This document shows, in pieces, positions 7,817 through 15,861 of a stretch of DNA of 64,000 bases (its first letter is position 1; every line of letters starts with the position of its first letter). The notes beneath the pieces were generated by a model. The model searched no databases and was not told the origin of the DNA. It was given only the letters and a program-made list of their open reading frames with translations. Source of the DNA: Streptomyces sp. CB01201 (GTDB taxonomy: Bacteria > Actinomycetota > Actinomycetes > Streptomycetales > Streptomycetaceae); the NCBI RefSeq assembly GCF_002803085.1, contig NZ_NNBJ01000008.1:299487-363486 (forward strand), read 5' to 3'. Both the position numbers and the translations under genes were made by a program.

Positions 7817-8920
7817 TTACGCGCTCTTGAACGGGGGCGGAGCGGGCCTGCGGTCGACCGGCGTCACCGGCGTACGGATGGCGACCGGGGTGCGGCGCGG
7901 CCCGGACCACGGGGCCGGTACGGCATCGATGTCCCGCGCCAGGCGCTGGGCAAGCGCCTCGTAGTTGACCCGCCAGCCCCGGAAGTGCGGCCACGCCTCC
8001 TCGGGGCTCCGCTCGGTGGGATAGCCCTGCTCCCGCATCCGGGCCACCCCCGCCAGGAAGTCCTCGTAGGTCAGATCGAGGGGGCCGTCGGGGTGCGGAT
8101 CGGGGTCGAAGGCGATGCCCTGCGTGTCGGCGATGTCGCGCAGGCAGACGAAGCCCGCGCGCAGCGCCATGCGCACCTCGGACTGGGGGTGGGAGGGATT
8201 GAAGGCGAGACGCAGGGCGGCCGCGTCCATCACCGCAAGGAGGGCGATCAGCCAGTTGCGGGTGGCCTTCGGGGAGCGGAAGTGGATGAGTACGGGATAG
8301 GTGGTGTGGCTCTCGCCCACCTCGGCGCTCCACCGCTCCCAGTTGCGAAACAGTTCCCCGACGCTGCTGACGACGTCGATCTGGGCGTACCGGGCGAGGA
8401 TCTCCGGCCCCCAGGGCGGGCTGCCCGCACGGGCCTGGAGCAGGGTCACCTCGGTTTCGCGGCGCTGGTAGGCCGCGTACAGGGTGGGCAGATAGCCGAT
8501 CTGGAGGCCGATCACGATGGGCCCGGTGGCCGCAGCGCAGAAGTCGATCGCGTTCAGGGAGGCCCGGTTGCCGGCGGCGAAGCCGAGGGTGAACAGCGAG
8601 GAGCCGGACTCGGTGAGCGACTCGCGCAGGCCGAGCCCGCTGACCGCCGCCTCCAGCAGCCCGTAGCCGATCATGAAGCAGAACAGCCAGCCCATCAGGG
8701 TGATCACGATGGACAGCGGCGCGACGGGCGCGAGCACCCGGTCCTTGGTCTCGGCCCCGCGCGCCAGGTCCGCCACCCGCTGGAAGGGCCACCGCACCCC
8801 CTGCTGCACGATCCGGGTGAAGCTGGACCGGGTCGGCCGCGGAATCACCAGGGTGCGCAGCACCGAGGAGAAGATCCCGAGCACGAGGACGGCGCCGAGC
8901 ACGCCGAACACTGCTCTCAC
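7817..8920 (-). CDS. Membrane protein with a potassium-channel-like pore segment
   Basis: 367 residues. Three hydrophobic segments lie at about 3-22, 66-90 and 126-150. Between the second and third is ESGSSLFTLGFA (residues 104-115), the place and pattern of a pore loop, where TLGFA stands in for the TVGYG selectivity filter of two-TM potassium channels. The remaining 210 residues are cytosolic, helical and of unknown type, ending in a Pro/Arg-rich tail. Relatives are usually annotated only as membrane proteins. An ion-conducting role is an inference from the pore-like segment. It lies upstream of choA on the same strand with a 91-bp gap, but choA has its own control sites. Confidence 0.7.
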   Translation of the reverse strand: MRAVFGVLGAVLVLGIFSSVLRTLVIPRPTRSSFTRIVQQGVRWPFQRVADLARGAETKDRVLAPVAPLSIVITLMGWLFCFMIGYGLLEAAVSGLGLRESLTESGSSLFTLGFAAGNRASLNAIDFCAAATGPIVIGLQIGYLPTLYAAYQRRETEVTLLQARAGSPPWGPEILARYAQIDVVSSVGELFRNWERWSAEVGESHTTYPVLIHFRSPKATRNWLIALLAVMDAAALRLAFNPSHPQSEVRMALRAGFVCLRDIADTQGIAFDPDPHPDGPLDLTYEDFLAGVARMREQGYPTERSPEEAWPHFRGWRVNYEALAQRLARDIDAVPAPWSGPRRTPVAIRTPVTPVDRRPAPPPFKSA

Positions 8921-9018
8921 CTGGACTTGTTCCTTTCCCGTACGCCGGACGGACGTTGCCCCCGTCCGGCCACAGGAAGGTTACGACGCGCCGCAGCCGG
9001 CGGGCCGCAGGCCTCGTC

Positions 9019-10098
9019 TCACAGGCCGTGCCGCCGGTGGCCGAGGACCACCTCGGCCACCGCGCGCTCCGACTCGGCGGAGAAGGGCGCTCCGGCGAGC
9101 GTCGCCCGACGGGCCTCGACGGCCGCGCGAGTCTCCTCCGCGATCAGGTCGGCGTTGATCGCGGCCCCGGCCCGCACTCCGGCGGCCGCGGCCGCGACGA
9201 CCTGGTCGGTCGGGCTCGCCACGTTCCCGGCCACCCACACTCCGGGCACCGCGGTGGCACCGGTCGGGTCGGCGGCGATGTGGGCGCCGATGACGGTGCC
9301 GCCCATCTCCAGATCGGTGGGCTCGATCCCGAGCGAGGAGAGCACGCCCACCCTGGGCGTCAACTGACCTGCCACCACCAGCACCTGACGGCCAATCAGC
9401 GTTCCGTCGACAAGTCGCACGCCCGTCAGACGTCGGTCGCGCGCCGCCAGGCCGACGACCTCCCCGGCGACGACGCGCACGCCCCGGGCAGCCAGCTCCT
9501 CATGGCTCCGCTCGTCCAACTCGTCCAGAGTGTGCCGGAAGAGCGTGACGTCGTCGCTCCACTGCCGCCACAGCAGGGCCTGGTGCACGGCGAGCGGGCC
9601 GGTGCCGAGCACGCCGATGGCCCGGTCCCGCACCTCCCAGCCGTGGCAGTAGGGACAGTGCAGTACGTCGGTGCCCCACAGCTCCGCGAGCCCCGGGAGA
9701 TCGGGGAGTTCATCGACGAGGCCGGTGGTGACCAGGAGCCTGCGGGCCCGTACTTCGGTGGCGTCGGCGAGGGTGACGCGGAAGGCCTCGCCCTCGCGCT
9801 GGGCGGCGACGGCAGTGCCGGCCCTCAACTCGACGCCGTAGCCGAGCACTTCGGCCCTGCCCGCGGCAAGGAGCTCGCCGGGCGGGGTGCCCTCGTGGCC
9901 CAGGTATGCGTGGACCGCGGCGGCCGGGGCGTTGCGCGGCTCCCCCGCGTCGATCACCAGGACCGAACGCCGGGCCCGGCCCAGGGTGAGCGCGCCGCTC
10001 AGCCCCGCGGCACCGCCGCCGATCACCACGGCGTCGTGGATCCCCGGCAGGTCGCCTTCGGGAGTGCTGTTCATGGTGTGTTCCGTTCGCTCGCTCAT
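9019..10098 (-). CDS. Thioredoxin-reductase-like NAD(P)/FAD oxidoreductase
   Basis: 359 residues from the ATG at 10098, which has GGAGG eight bases upstream. The FAD-binding GGGAAG is at residues 27-32 and a redox-active CPYC is at 148-151. The latter sits in the NADPH-domain context HCPYCHGWEVRD of the low-molecular-weight thioredoxin-reductase-like family. The second nucleotide motif GVLGTGPLA follows. It is longer and more divergent than canonical TrxB. Such proteins often act as dithiol oxidases or disulfide reductases in secondary metabolism or detoxification. No thioredoxin or biosynthetic partner is adjacent. An AT-rich stretch at about 10141-10175 is the likely promoter. Confidence 0.85.
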   Translation of the reverse strand: MSERTEHTMNSTPEGDLPGIHDAVVIGGGAAGLSGALTLGRARRSVLVIDAGEPRNAPAAAVHAYLGHEGTPPGELLAAGRAEVLGYGVELRAGTAVAAQREGEAFRVTLADATEVRARRLLVTTGLVDELPDLPGLAELWGTDVLHCPYCHGWEVRDRAIGVLGTGPLAVHQALLWRQWSDDVTLFRHTLDELDERSHEELAARGVRVVAGEVVGLAARDRRLTGVRLVDGTLIGRQVLVVAGQLTPRVGVLSSLGIEPTDLEMGGTVIGAHIAADPTGATAVPGVWVAGNVASPTDQVVAAAAAGVRAGAAINADLIAEETRAAVEARRATLAGAPFSAESERAVAEVVLGHRRHGL

Positions 10099-10335
10099 GT
10101 GCGACACCTCCAATGCCGCGATGCTGCGCCCGGTGCTGCCCGATTGACAAAACTTCTTGCTGTTATGGCAAATAGGAGCAGGGCTCAGGACCCCGCACGG
10201 CTTAGCCGACGCGAGCGAGCGGCCGGTGGAGTCCCTCTCCCGGTACGGGGCGCAGGGCGAGCGCATACATGACATGTGCGGGCGCAGCCCGGCGAAGGCT
10301 GAGCGGGGCGGGGCCGCGAGCACGCCACGCGCGGG

Positions 10336-11136
10336 TCAGGGGCGGCGGCGGGGCTTGCCGCGCTTGGCGGCGTTCTTCGGGGCGCCGGAGCCACCGCGCG
10401 CGTTCTTGCCCTGGGCCTTGGCGGGCTTGCCACCCGTCTTGCCACCCGTCCTGCCCGCGGCGGGCTTGCGCGGGGTGCCGCCCTTGTCGGCGCGCTTCTG
10501 CTTCGGCTGGGGCGGGGTGGGCGTGCGGCCGCGGGTGCTGTTCACGGTGCGGCCGCGGACGATCCCGATGAACTCCTCCACCAGGTCCGGAGTGACCTCC
10601 GCCTCCGGCCACGACAGGGCGACGCGCGACTCGGGCACGCCCGTGATCGTCCGGTAGGTGAGGTCCTTGCGGTGGTAGAGGCGAGCCAGCGACTGCGGCA
10701 CGACGAGCAGGCCCACCCCGGCGGCGACCAGCTCGACGGCGTCCTCGGTGGTGGCGGGACGCTCGAAGGCGGGCAGGCCCGGGGGGCGTTCCCAGTCCAG
10801 GGTGTCGTCGAGGGGGTGCAGCACGATCTCGTCGGCCAGCTCGTCCGCGGACACCTCCTCGACGGCGGCGACGAGGTGGTCCTTGGGGACCACGACGACC
10901 GACGTCTCGGTGTAGAGGGGGATCGCGCTGAGATCCGTGCGGTCGATCGGCAGCCGTACGAATCCGGCGTCCGCTCCCCGGCCGCGCAGTACGTCGGGTG
11001 CCTCGGCGGCGGAGACCGTGCTGAGGGTCAGGGGGACGTCCGGCAGCCGCTCGTTCCAGATCCGCACCCACTTGCTCGGCGTCACACCAGGAACATAGGC
11101 GAGCCGGAACGATGGGGGTTCTTCGGAGCCTGTCAC
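10336..11136 (-). CDS. LysR-type substrate-binding domain protein without HTH
   Basis: 266 residues. Residues about 8-190 form a LysR effector-binding domain (FRLAYVPGV at the start, repeated alpha/beta pattern, VAAGVGLLVVPQSLA), but there is no N-terminal winged helix. The tail (about 200-266) is a Lys/Arg/Gly-rich low-complexity region that could bind nucleic acid. It is divergent from the DUF5997 gene across a 58-bp promoter region, an arrangement I recall as conserved in Streptomyces. It may be a sensor or an accessory DNA-associated protein. The role is unknown. Confidence 0.8.
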   Translation of the reverse strand: MTGSEEPPSFRLAYVPGVTPSKWVRIWNERLPDVPLTLSTVSAAEAPDVLRGRGADAGFVRLPIDRTDLSAIPLYTETSVVVVPKDHLVAAVEEVSADELADEIVLHPLDDTLDWERPPGLPAFERPATTEDAVELVAAGVGLLVVPQSLARLYHRKDLTYRTITGVPESRVALSWPEAEVTPDLVEEFIGIVRGRTVNSTRGRTPTPPQPKQKRADKGGTPRKPAAGRTGGKTGGKPAKAQGKNARGGSGAPKNAAKRGKPRRRP

Positions 11137-11194
11137 TCCGCCAGGTTACCGGTCGTGGTCAGCGCTATCGCACACGCTCGCTACTCTTGGGACC

Positions 11195-11602
11195 ATGACG
11201 TCGCACCAGACCACCCAGACGATGAAGCCCGCGACCGCGGCGAAGAAGCTGGGTGTGTACCTAGAGGCCACCCCCGCAGAGTTCCAGGAGGGTGTCGTCT
11301 CGCGCAGTGAGCTGAACGCCCTCCAGGCCGACCCGCCCCAGTGGCTCCAGGACCTGCGACGCACCGGTCCGCACCCCCGGCCGGTGGTCGCGGCGAAGCT
11401 CGGCGTCTCCATCGCGGGCCTCGCCCGTGGCGGAGTCACCGAGGCCCTCACCACGGAGCAGATCGACGCCCTGAAGCAGGACAACCCCGAGTGGCTGCAG
11501 AAGGAGCGCGCCACCCAGGCCGAGGTCCGCAAGGAGTCGGTCCGCATCAAGGAGAAGAACAAGGAGAAGGAAGCGCGGCAGGCCGAGGGCCCCCGCTCCT
11601 GA
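11195..11602 (+). CDS. DUF5997 family protein
   Basis: 135 residues. It opens TMKPATAAKKLGVYLEATPAEFQEG and later repeats the layout as AAKLGVSIAGLARGGVTEALT plus a second NPEWLQKER block echoing PPQWLQDLR. That suggests two related helical halves, with a strongly charged Lys/Glu C-terminal helix. It matches the actinobacterial DUF5997 family, whose function is not known. It is divergent from the HTH-less LysR-like gene and ends before a very strong hairpin. Confidence 0.8.
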   Translation: MTSHQTTQTMKPATAAKKLGVYLEATPAEFQEGVVSRSELNALQADPPQWLQDLRRTGPHPRPVVAAKLGVSIAGLARGGVTEALTTEQIDALKQDNPEWLQKERATQAEVRKESVRIKEKNKEKEARQAEGPRS

Positions 11603-11635
11603 ACCACCCGGCGTCCGCGACGCCGCCAGTTCGTC

Positions 11636-11682
11636 CACAGTGCCGCCGACCGGAAGCCAGGCTTCCGGTCGGCGGCACTGTG
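11636..11682. terminator. Very long perfect hairpin terminator
   Basis: A perfect 22-bp stem (11636-11657 with 11661-11682) and a 3-nt loop lies 33 bp after the stop of the DUF5997 gene. It is far stronger than needed for termination and would also block RNA exonucleases. Nothing minus-strand ends here. Confidence 0.75.
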
Positions 11683-11754
11683 CTTAGCGGCCCGTGAAAG
11701 GCCCGGCACACGTGCGCCGCCCGTCACCACCGACCCGCCTCAACCGAGTTTCCT

Positions 11755-11780
11755 CAGTTGAAACTGGACAGTCTGGACTG
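11755..11780. promoter_or_regulatory. Two adjacent 12-bp palindromes before marR-type gene
   Basis: CAGTTGAAACTG (11755-11766) and CAGTCTGGACTG (11769-11780) are perfect inverted repeats with similar arms, centred 14 bp apart and ending 19 bp before the MarR-type start. A TTGAAA -35-like element overlaps the first. They look like an autoregulatory operator, as is usual for MarR proteins. Confidence 0.5.
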
Positions 11781-11799
11781 AAGAACTTACGGTGGCGGA

Positions 11800-12249
11800 A
11801 TGGAAGACACCACCGACGGCATCTCCGCGTCCGCCGTCCGTGCGGCGCGTGACCTGCGGGTGGCGTTCAGCCGGCTGCGGCGACGGCTGCGGGAGGTCGC
11901 GGACACGACGGACCTCACGCCCTCGCAGGTGTCCGCGCTGGCGCTCATCGAGAAGGGCGGGGCCGCGTCCGCCAGCGCGCTCGCGGCCACCGAGGGCGTA
12001 CGCCCCCAGTCGATGGCCGCCACCCTCGCCGCACTCGACCAGCAGGGCCTCATCCAGCGCAGTCAGGATCCGCGGGACGGCCGCCGCCAGCTGGTCACCC
12101 TCACCGAGGCGGGCCGCGAGCGTGCCGAGGGCAACCGGCAGGCCCGCGCCGAATGGCTCACCCAGGCCTTCCAGGACCGCTACACCGAGGAGGAGCGCAC
12201 CACCATCGCCGAGGCGATGGCCCTCCTCGCCCGGCTGGGCGAGCCGTGA
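11800..12249 (+). CDS. MarR family transcriptional regulator
   Basis: 149 residues, the usual MarR length. The winged-helix region spans about 40-110: LTPSQVSALALIEKGG, ALAATEGVRPQSMAATLAALDQQGLI, then the wing DPRDGRRQLVTLTEAG with its basic tip. The flanking helices give the dimer interface. It probably represses its own promoter through the paired palindromes just upstream, and perhaps the isochorismatase-family gene 136 bp downstream. The inducing ligand is unknown. Confidence 0.9.
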   Translation: MEDTTDGISASAVRAARDLRVAFSRLRRRLREVADTTDLTPSQVSALALIEKGGAASASALAATEGVRPQSMAATLAALDQQGLIQRSQDPRDGRRQLVTLTEAGRERAEGNRQARAEWLTQAFQDRYTEEERTTIAEAMALLARLGEP

Positions 12250-12384
12250 GTGCGGACGCCGGCGGACCGCCGGTCCCCGGTGTTTTCCACGATCAGCCAC
12301 GTCACGTCAACGTGCCCTGAATAAACGGCAGTTGAGCGATGCACGTGCGCGCTCAGAGTTTTAGAGTTCACGAAAGGCACCACC

Positions 12385-12975
12385 ATGGCTCTCACCACGC
12401 TCGACCAGAACACGGCGCTCGTCGTCATCGACCTTCAGCGGGGCATCGTGGCCGCGCCCACCGAGCCGCACTCCTCCGCCGATGTCGTGGCCCGCTCGGC
12501 CGAACTGGCCGACGCCTTCCGCTCGCACGGGCTCCCCGTCGTCCTGGTCCGCGTCTCGTTCGCGCCGGACGGAGCGGACGCCCCCCAGGGTCGTACGGAG
12601 GCCGCCGGACGCGGCGCGCAGCAGCCGCCGCAGGGCTGGGACGTCATCGTCGACGAGTTGGCCGGGCACCCCGAGGACATCACTGTCACCAAGCGCAACT
12701 GGGGCGCGTTCCACGGCACCGATCTGGACCTTCAGCTGCGCCGGCGGGGCGTCACCCAGATCGTGCTGACCGGCGTGGCCACCAGCATCGGCGTCGAGTC
12801 GACCGCCCGTGCCGCGTACGAGCACGGCTACCACGTCACCCTGGCCACCGACGCCATGACGGACCTGAACGCGGAGGCGCACCGCAACAGCATCGAGCGG
12901 ATCTTCCCGCGCCTCGGTGAATCCGGCACGACCGCGGAGATCGGCGAGCTCCTGGCCAAGACCCGCACCGCCTGA
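12385..12975 (+). CDS. Isochorismatase-family hydrolase lacking the catalytic cysteine
   Basis: 196 residues. The family aspartate is D16 (VVIDLQ) and the lysine is K103 (VTKRNWGAF). The usual nucleophile position, normally Cys in GVATNxCVE, is Gly here (G136 in GVATSIGVESTAR). That rules out the amidase or nicotinamidase mechanism and is like the cysteine-free vinyl-ether hydrolases (EntB/PhzD type). Related Streptomyces proteins share this substitution, so it is probably a stable subfamily. It follows the MarR gene on the same strand and may be its target. The substrate is unknown. Confidence 0.85.
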   Translation: MALTTLDQNTALVVIDLQRGIVAAPTEPHSSADVVARSAELADAFRSHGLPVVLVRVSFAPDGADAPQGRTEAAGRGAQQPPQGWDVIVDELAGHPEDITVTKRNWGAFHGTDLDLQLRRRGVTQIVLTGVATSIGVESTARAAYEHGYHVTLATDAMTDLNAEAHRNSIERIFPRLGESGTTAEIGELLAKTRTA

Positions 12976-13471
12976 GGTCCGCAGTGCGGGGAGGGGCGCC
13001 CGCGAGCGCCTGCCTCCTCGGACGGCGAGGAATTCGGCGGACGGCGAGGAATTCGGCCGAACCAGCCACGCGGTACGTCCTGTTGGCGGTGGACAACCAC
13101 ACCATGGAGCGCACTGGTTCGATCGAGCACTGCGAGGCGACCCCCACGCGGCACCCGGCGCGCTCCTCGCCGGCCACCGCGGTCACTGCGCACATCGGAT
13201 GGGCGAGGCGATCGAGGAACCCCATCCCTGCCGGTCACAGCGCCCAACTCCGCACCTCGTCGCCCACGGGCCGCGAACAGCCGGCCACACGAGCACCCCG
13301 CGGTGGGCCCCGAGTCGGCCGATCGGCCGAAAAGAGCGACTCCGCCGGACACGCGGTGTGTAGCGCCGGGAGCCAGGGGCACCCGGGCGTTGCGTGGACG
13401 CGACGCCGTGCGCCAAGGGCGGCCGCAGTCCGCATCCGCACCCATCGTCCATACGAAGGGACCGCTCCACC
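12976..13471. other. Intergenic region with a 19-bp tandem repeat
   Basis: About 500 bp with no convincing gene. A 19-bp unit (GGACGGCGAGGAATTCGGC) occurs twice head to tail at 13020-13038 and 13039-13057. The rest has shadow frames only. A GAAGGGA ribosome-binding site lies just before the PRC-barrel gene. Confidence 0.5.
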
Positions 13472-13819
13472 ATGGCCAACATCTGGGCCTACCCCGAGGC
13501 AGCCGCGTACCAGCCGGGCACCGACCTCACCGGCTACAAGGTCGAAGCGACCGACGGAAGCATCGGCAAGGTCGACAAGTACTCGGAGGAGGTCAGCTCC
13601 TCGTACATCGTCGTCGACACCGGCCCGTGGATCTTCGGCAAGTCCGTCCTGCTGCCGGCCGGAGTCCTCACGCGCATCGACCCGGCCGAGAAGAAGATCT
13701 ACGTCGCGTGCGCCAAGGAACAGATCAAGAACTCCCCCGAGTTCGACAAGGAGAAGCACCTCGGGGACCCGACCTATCACGAGCAGGTCGGCGGCTACTA
13801 CGGACGCCCGCACAGCTGA
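13472..13819 (+). CDS. PRC-barrel domain protein
   Basis: 115 residues from the ATG at 13472 with AAGGGA upstream. Residues about 18-80 form a PRC-barrel: LTGYKVEATDGSIGKVDKYSEEV, then SYIVVDTGPWIFGKSVLLPAGVLTRID. The C-terminal part (SPEFDKEKHLGDPTYHEQVGGYYG) is the family's typical tail in stress-associated actinobacterial proteins. It is cytosolic, small and monocistronic. The likely role is structural or stress-related; the partner is unknown. Confidence 0.85.
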   Translation: MANIWAYPEAAAYQPGTDLTGYKVEATDGSIGKVDKYSEEVSSSYIVVDTGPWIFGKSVLLPAGVLTRIDPAEKKIYVACAKEQIKNSPEFDKEKHLGDPTYHEQVGGYYGRPHS

Positions 13820-13835
13820 CGCTCCCCCGTTCCCA

Positions 13836-13868
13836 CGATGCCCGGCCGCCAACCGCGCCCGGGCATCG
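13836..13868. terminator. Hairpin between convergent genes
   Basis: A 10-bp perfect stem (13836-13845 with 13859-13868) with a 13-nt loop lies 16 bp after the PRC-barrel stop and before the end of the convergent hypothetical gene. Confidence 0.6.
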
Positions 13869-13905
13869 GCGCGTTGGCGCGTTGAGCCGCGCGGCGGCAC
13901 AGGGG

Positions 13906-14460
13906 TCAGGGCTCGGCGAGCCACTCTTCGAGTACGGCCTCCCGCTCGCGTGAGCGCAGCAGGGCGGTCTCGCTCCGGACCTCCCACCACCGGCTCAGCG
14001 CCGCGGGCGAGGAGGCGCCGGCGACGAAGCGGCTGAGCAGCTCGTGCGAGAGGTCGACCTCCCGTCGGGTGTACGCGCTCGCCGCGCCGGACTGCACGAC
14101 CACCTCGACATCGGCACCGCCCCGGGTCCCGATCAGCACCGTCATCTCCTCGGGGCTTGCGGGCACCCACAGATCGAGCGCCGCCGCGGCCACGGTCGCC
14201 GCGCGGCCGGCCCACCGCAGGGCCGCCGAACGGGCGGGCGCACCGAGCACCTTCAGGGCGGTCACCTCGCTCCAGGGCCACTCCCCCGCCGTCGCACCGG
14301 TCACCCGCAGCGTGTCGGGGGCGAGCAGCACCTCGGACGTCGCTGTCGCACCGGGCGTGCCCAGGTGGACGTTCTCCGCGTCGATCCAGAAGAGACCGAC
14401 CATGCAGCCCGCCTTCTGCGGGGCCGGTGGCACGGGTGCCGGTTCCAAGGCGAACTCCAT
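13906..14460 (-). CDS. Hypothetical protein
   Basis: 184 residues from the ATG at 14460 (MEFALEP). I do not recognise a family. The sequence is acidic with a central beta-rich part (residues about 20-110), including a tryptophan motif EWPWSEVTALKV that recalls PH-like or short DUF domains. A helical C-terminal third follows (SHELLSRFVAG, REREAVLEEWLAEP). There is no signal peptide or membrane helix. It is convergent with the PRC-barrel gene. An alternative start is the internal ATG at 14403 (MVGLFW). Confidence 0.65.
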   Translation of the reverse strand: MEFALEPAPVPPAPQKAGCMVGLFWIDAENVHLGTPGATATSEVLLAPDTLRVTGATAGEWPWSEVTALKVLGAPARSAALRWAGRAATVAAAALDLWVPASPEEMTVLIGTRGGADVEVVVQSGAASAYTRREVDLSHELLSRFVAGASSPAALSRWWEVRSETALLRSREREAVLEEWLAEP

Positions 14461-14615
14461 GGGGCGGTGGGGACGATCCGGCGACTCTAGATCACTCGCG
14501 GAAATCGTTCGAACGGCACCGATGGGTTTCGGGCACCGGCCATGCCCACCGTGGCCGCGGTGCCGCCGCGCCCGCATCCGGTTCCGAGCGTCACCCCGCA
14601 TTCCGGGCTGCCCCG

Positions 14616-14705
14616 CGGTCCCGAGGGGCTACTCGGTCCCGAGGGGCTACTCGGTCCCGCGGGGCAGCCCGGTTCAGTGCGGCCCGCCCGGTTCAGTGCG
14701 GCCCG
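14616..14705. repeat. Two adjacent tandem repeats (18-bp and 19-bp units)
   Basis: An 18-bp unit CGGTCCCGAGGGGCTACT occurs at 14616-14633 and 14634-14651 with a partial third copy. A different 19-bp unit follows, CCCGGTTCAGTGCGGCCCG, at 14668-14686 and 14687-14705, with a degenerate third copy running into the last codons of the CDF transporter gene. They fill the gap upstream of the hypothetical gene and downstream of the transporter. Confidence 0.8.
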
Positions 14706-15712
14706 TCCGGTTCACGGGGCCGTTCGGCCTCCGGTGCTCCGCCCGTCGCATGTGTTCCCTCGGGCAGGGGCGCGGGCGCCTCCGTGATGTCGAGGAACAC
14801 CTGGTCCGCCTCCGGCCACTCCTTGACCACGGCCGCCTTGATCCGTTCCGAGACCAGCTCCAGGCGCTCGCTTTCGAGCCCGGGTCGCAGGTCGATCCGG
14901 GCCGCGACGAGCGTCGAGTCCAGGCCGAGCCGCATCGTCAGAAGACTGGCCACGTTGTCGATCTCCGGCTGCCGGTCGAGCAACGCCCTGATGTCCCGGC
15001 GCAGTTCGGGGTCGACCGCCTCGCCGATGAGTTGCGCACGGGCGTCCTTGCCGAGCCGGAACGCCACGTACACCAGGAGCAGTCCGATGGCGAGCGAGGC
15101 CGAGGCCTCCCAGACGCCCTGGCCCGTGACCATGTGCAGGGTCATGCCCCCGGCGGCGAGCAGTACGCCGAGCACCGCGGTGCCGTCCTCCGCGATGACG
15201 GTACGCAGGGCCGGGTCGCCGCCGATTCCACCGCTCTGGCCGCGCACCTGGTACAGGGCGCGCGCCAGTGAGCCGCCTTCGGCCAGGAGCGCCACACCGA
15301 GGACGACGAGGCCCGCGATGTACCCGCCGGTGGACTCCTGCTCCTGCGAGCGCAGCGCCTCGATCCCCTGGAGGAAGGAGAAGCAGCCGCCCATGACGAA
15401 GATGCCGACGGCGGCGAGCAAGGACCAGAAGTAGCGCTCCTTGCCGTAGCCGAAGGGGTGCTGCTCATCGGCCGGGCGCCGGCTGCGGCGCAGGGCGGCC
15501 AGCAGGAAGACCTCGTTCAGGCTGTCGGCCACCGAGTGCGCCGCCTCGGACAGCAGCGCGGGCGAGCCCGCGAAGAGTCCGGCCGCGGCCTTGGCCGCTG
15601 CGATCAGCAGGTTGGCGCCCAGCGCCACAAGGACGGTCAGGCGGGTCTTGCGGTCCTTCTGGTCCGGCTCAGCCGCCTTGTCGGCACTCTTGTCTGCCTT
15701 GTCTGTGCTCAT
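14693..15712 (-). CDS. Cation diffusion facilitator (CDF) family metal exporter
   Basis: 339 residues. A Lys/Asp-rich N-terminus is followed by six hydrophobic segments between about 27 and 225, and a cytosolic ferredoxin-like C-terminal domain of about 90 residues. The transport-site motif SEAAHSVADSLNE gives H59 and D63 in TM2, and AEDGTAVLG gives E175 and D176 in TM5. The E-D pair differs from the H-D of zinc exporters, which suggests manganese, iron or another divalent metal; this is only suggestive. It should export divalent cations in exchange for protons at the cell membrane. The Pro/Glu-rich C-terminal tail is partly encoded by a tandem repeat. Confidence 0.88.
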   Translation of the reverse strand: MSTDKADKSADKAAEPDQKDRKTRLTVLVALGANLLIAAAKAAAGLFAGSPALLSEAAHSVADSLNEVFLLAALRRSRRPADEQHPFGYGKERYFWSLLAAVGIFVMGGCFSFLQGIEALRSQEQESTGGYIAGLVVLGVALLAEGGSLARALYQVRGQSGGIGGDPALRTVIAEDGTAVLGVLLAAGGMTLHMVTGQGVWEASASLAIGLLLVYVAFRLGKDARAQLIGEAVDPELRRDIRALLDRQPEIDNVASLLTMRLGLDSTLVAARIDLRPGLESERLELVSERIKAAVVKEWPEADQVFLDITEAPAPLPEGTHATGGAPEAERPREPDGPH

Positions 15713-15802
15713 TCACCATGTCCCTGTAGCAGCACGGTATGTGATTAACCGTCAGTTGATGCTCTTGTGTGCCGAAGGCGTGCCCCTTGCGGGCGGAGGG
15801 AC

Positions 15803-15848
15803 GCCTTGCGGGCGGAGGGCGTCATGGAGCGCTCTCCGCCCGCAAGGC
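15803..15848 (-). terminator. Hairpin terminator after GvpZ-like gene
   Basis: A perfect 15-bp stem (15803-15817 with 15834-15848) and a 16-nt loop lies 13 bp downstream of the minus-strand SRPBCC gene. A second copy of the left arm (CCTTGCGGGCGGAG) occurs just beyond, at about 15785-15798, so two alternative stems are possible. Confidence 0.7.
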
Positions 15849-15861
15849 GGCTCGTGGCCGG

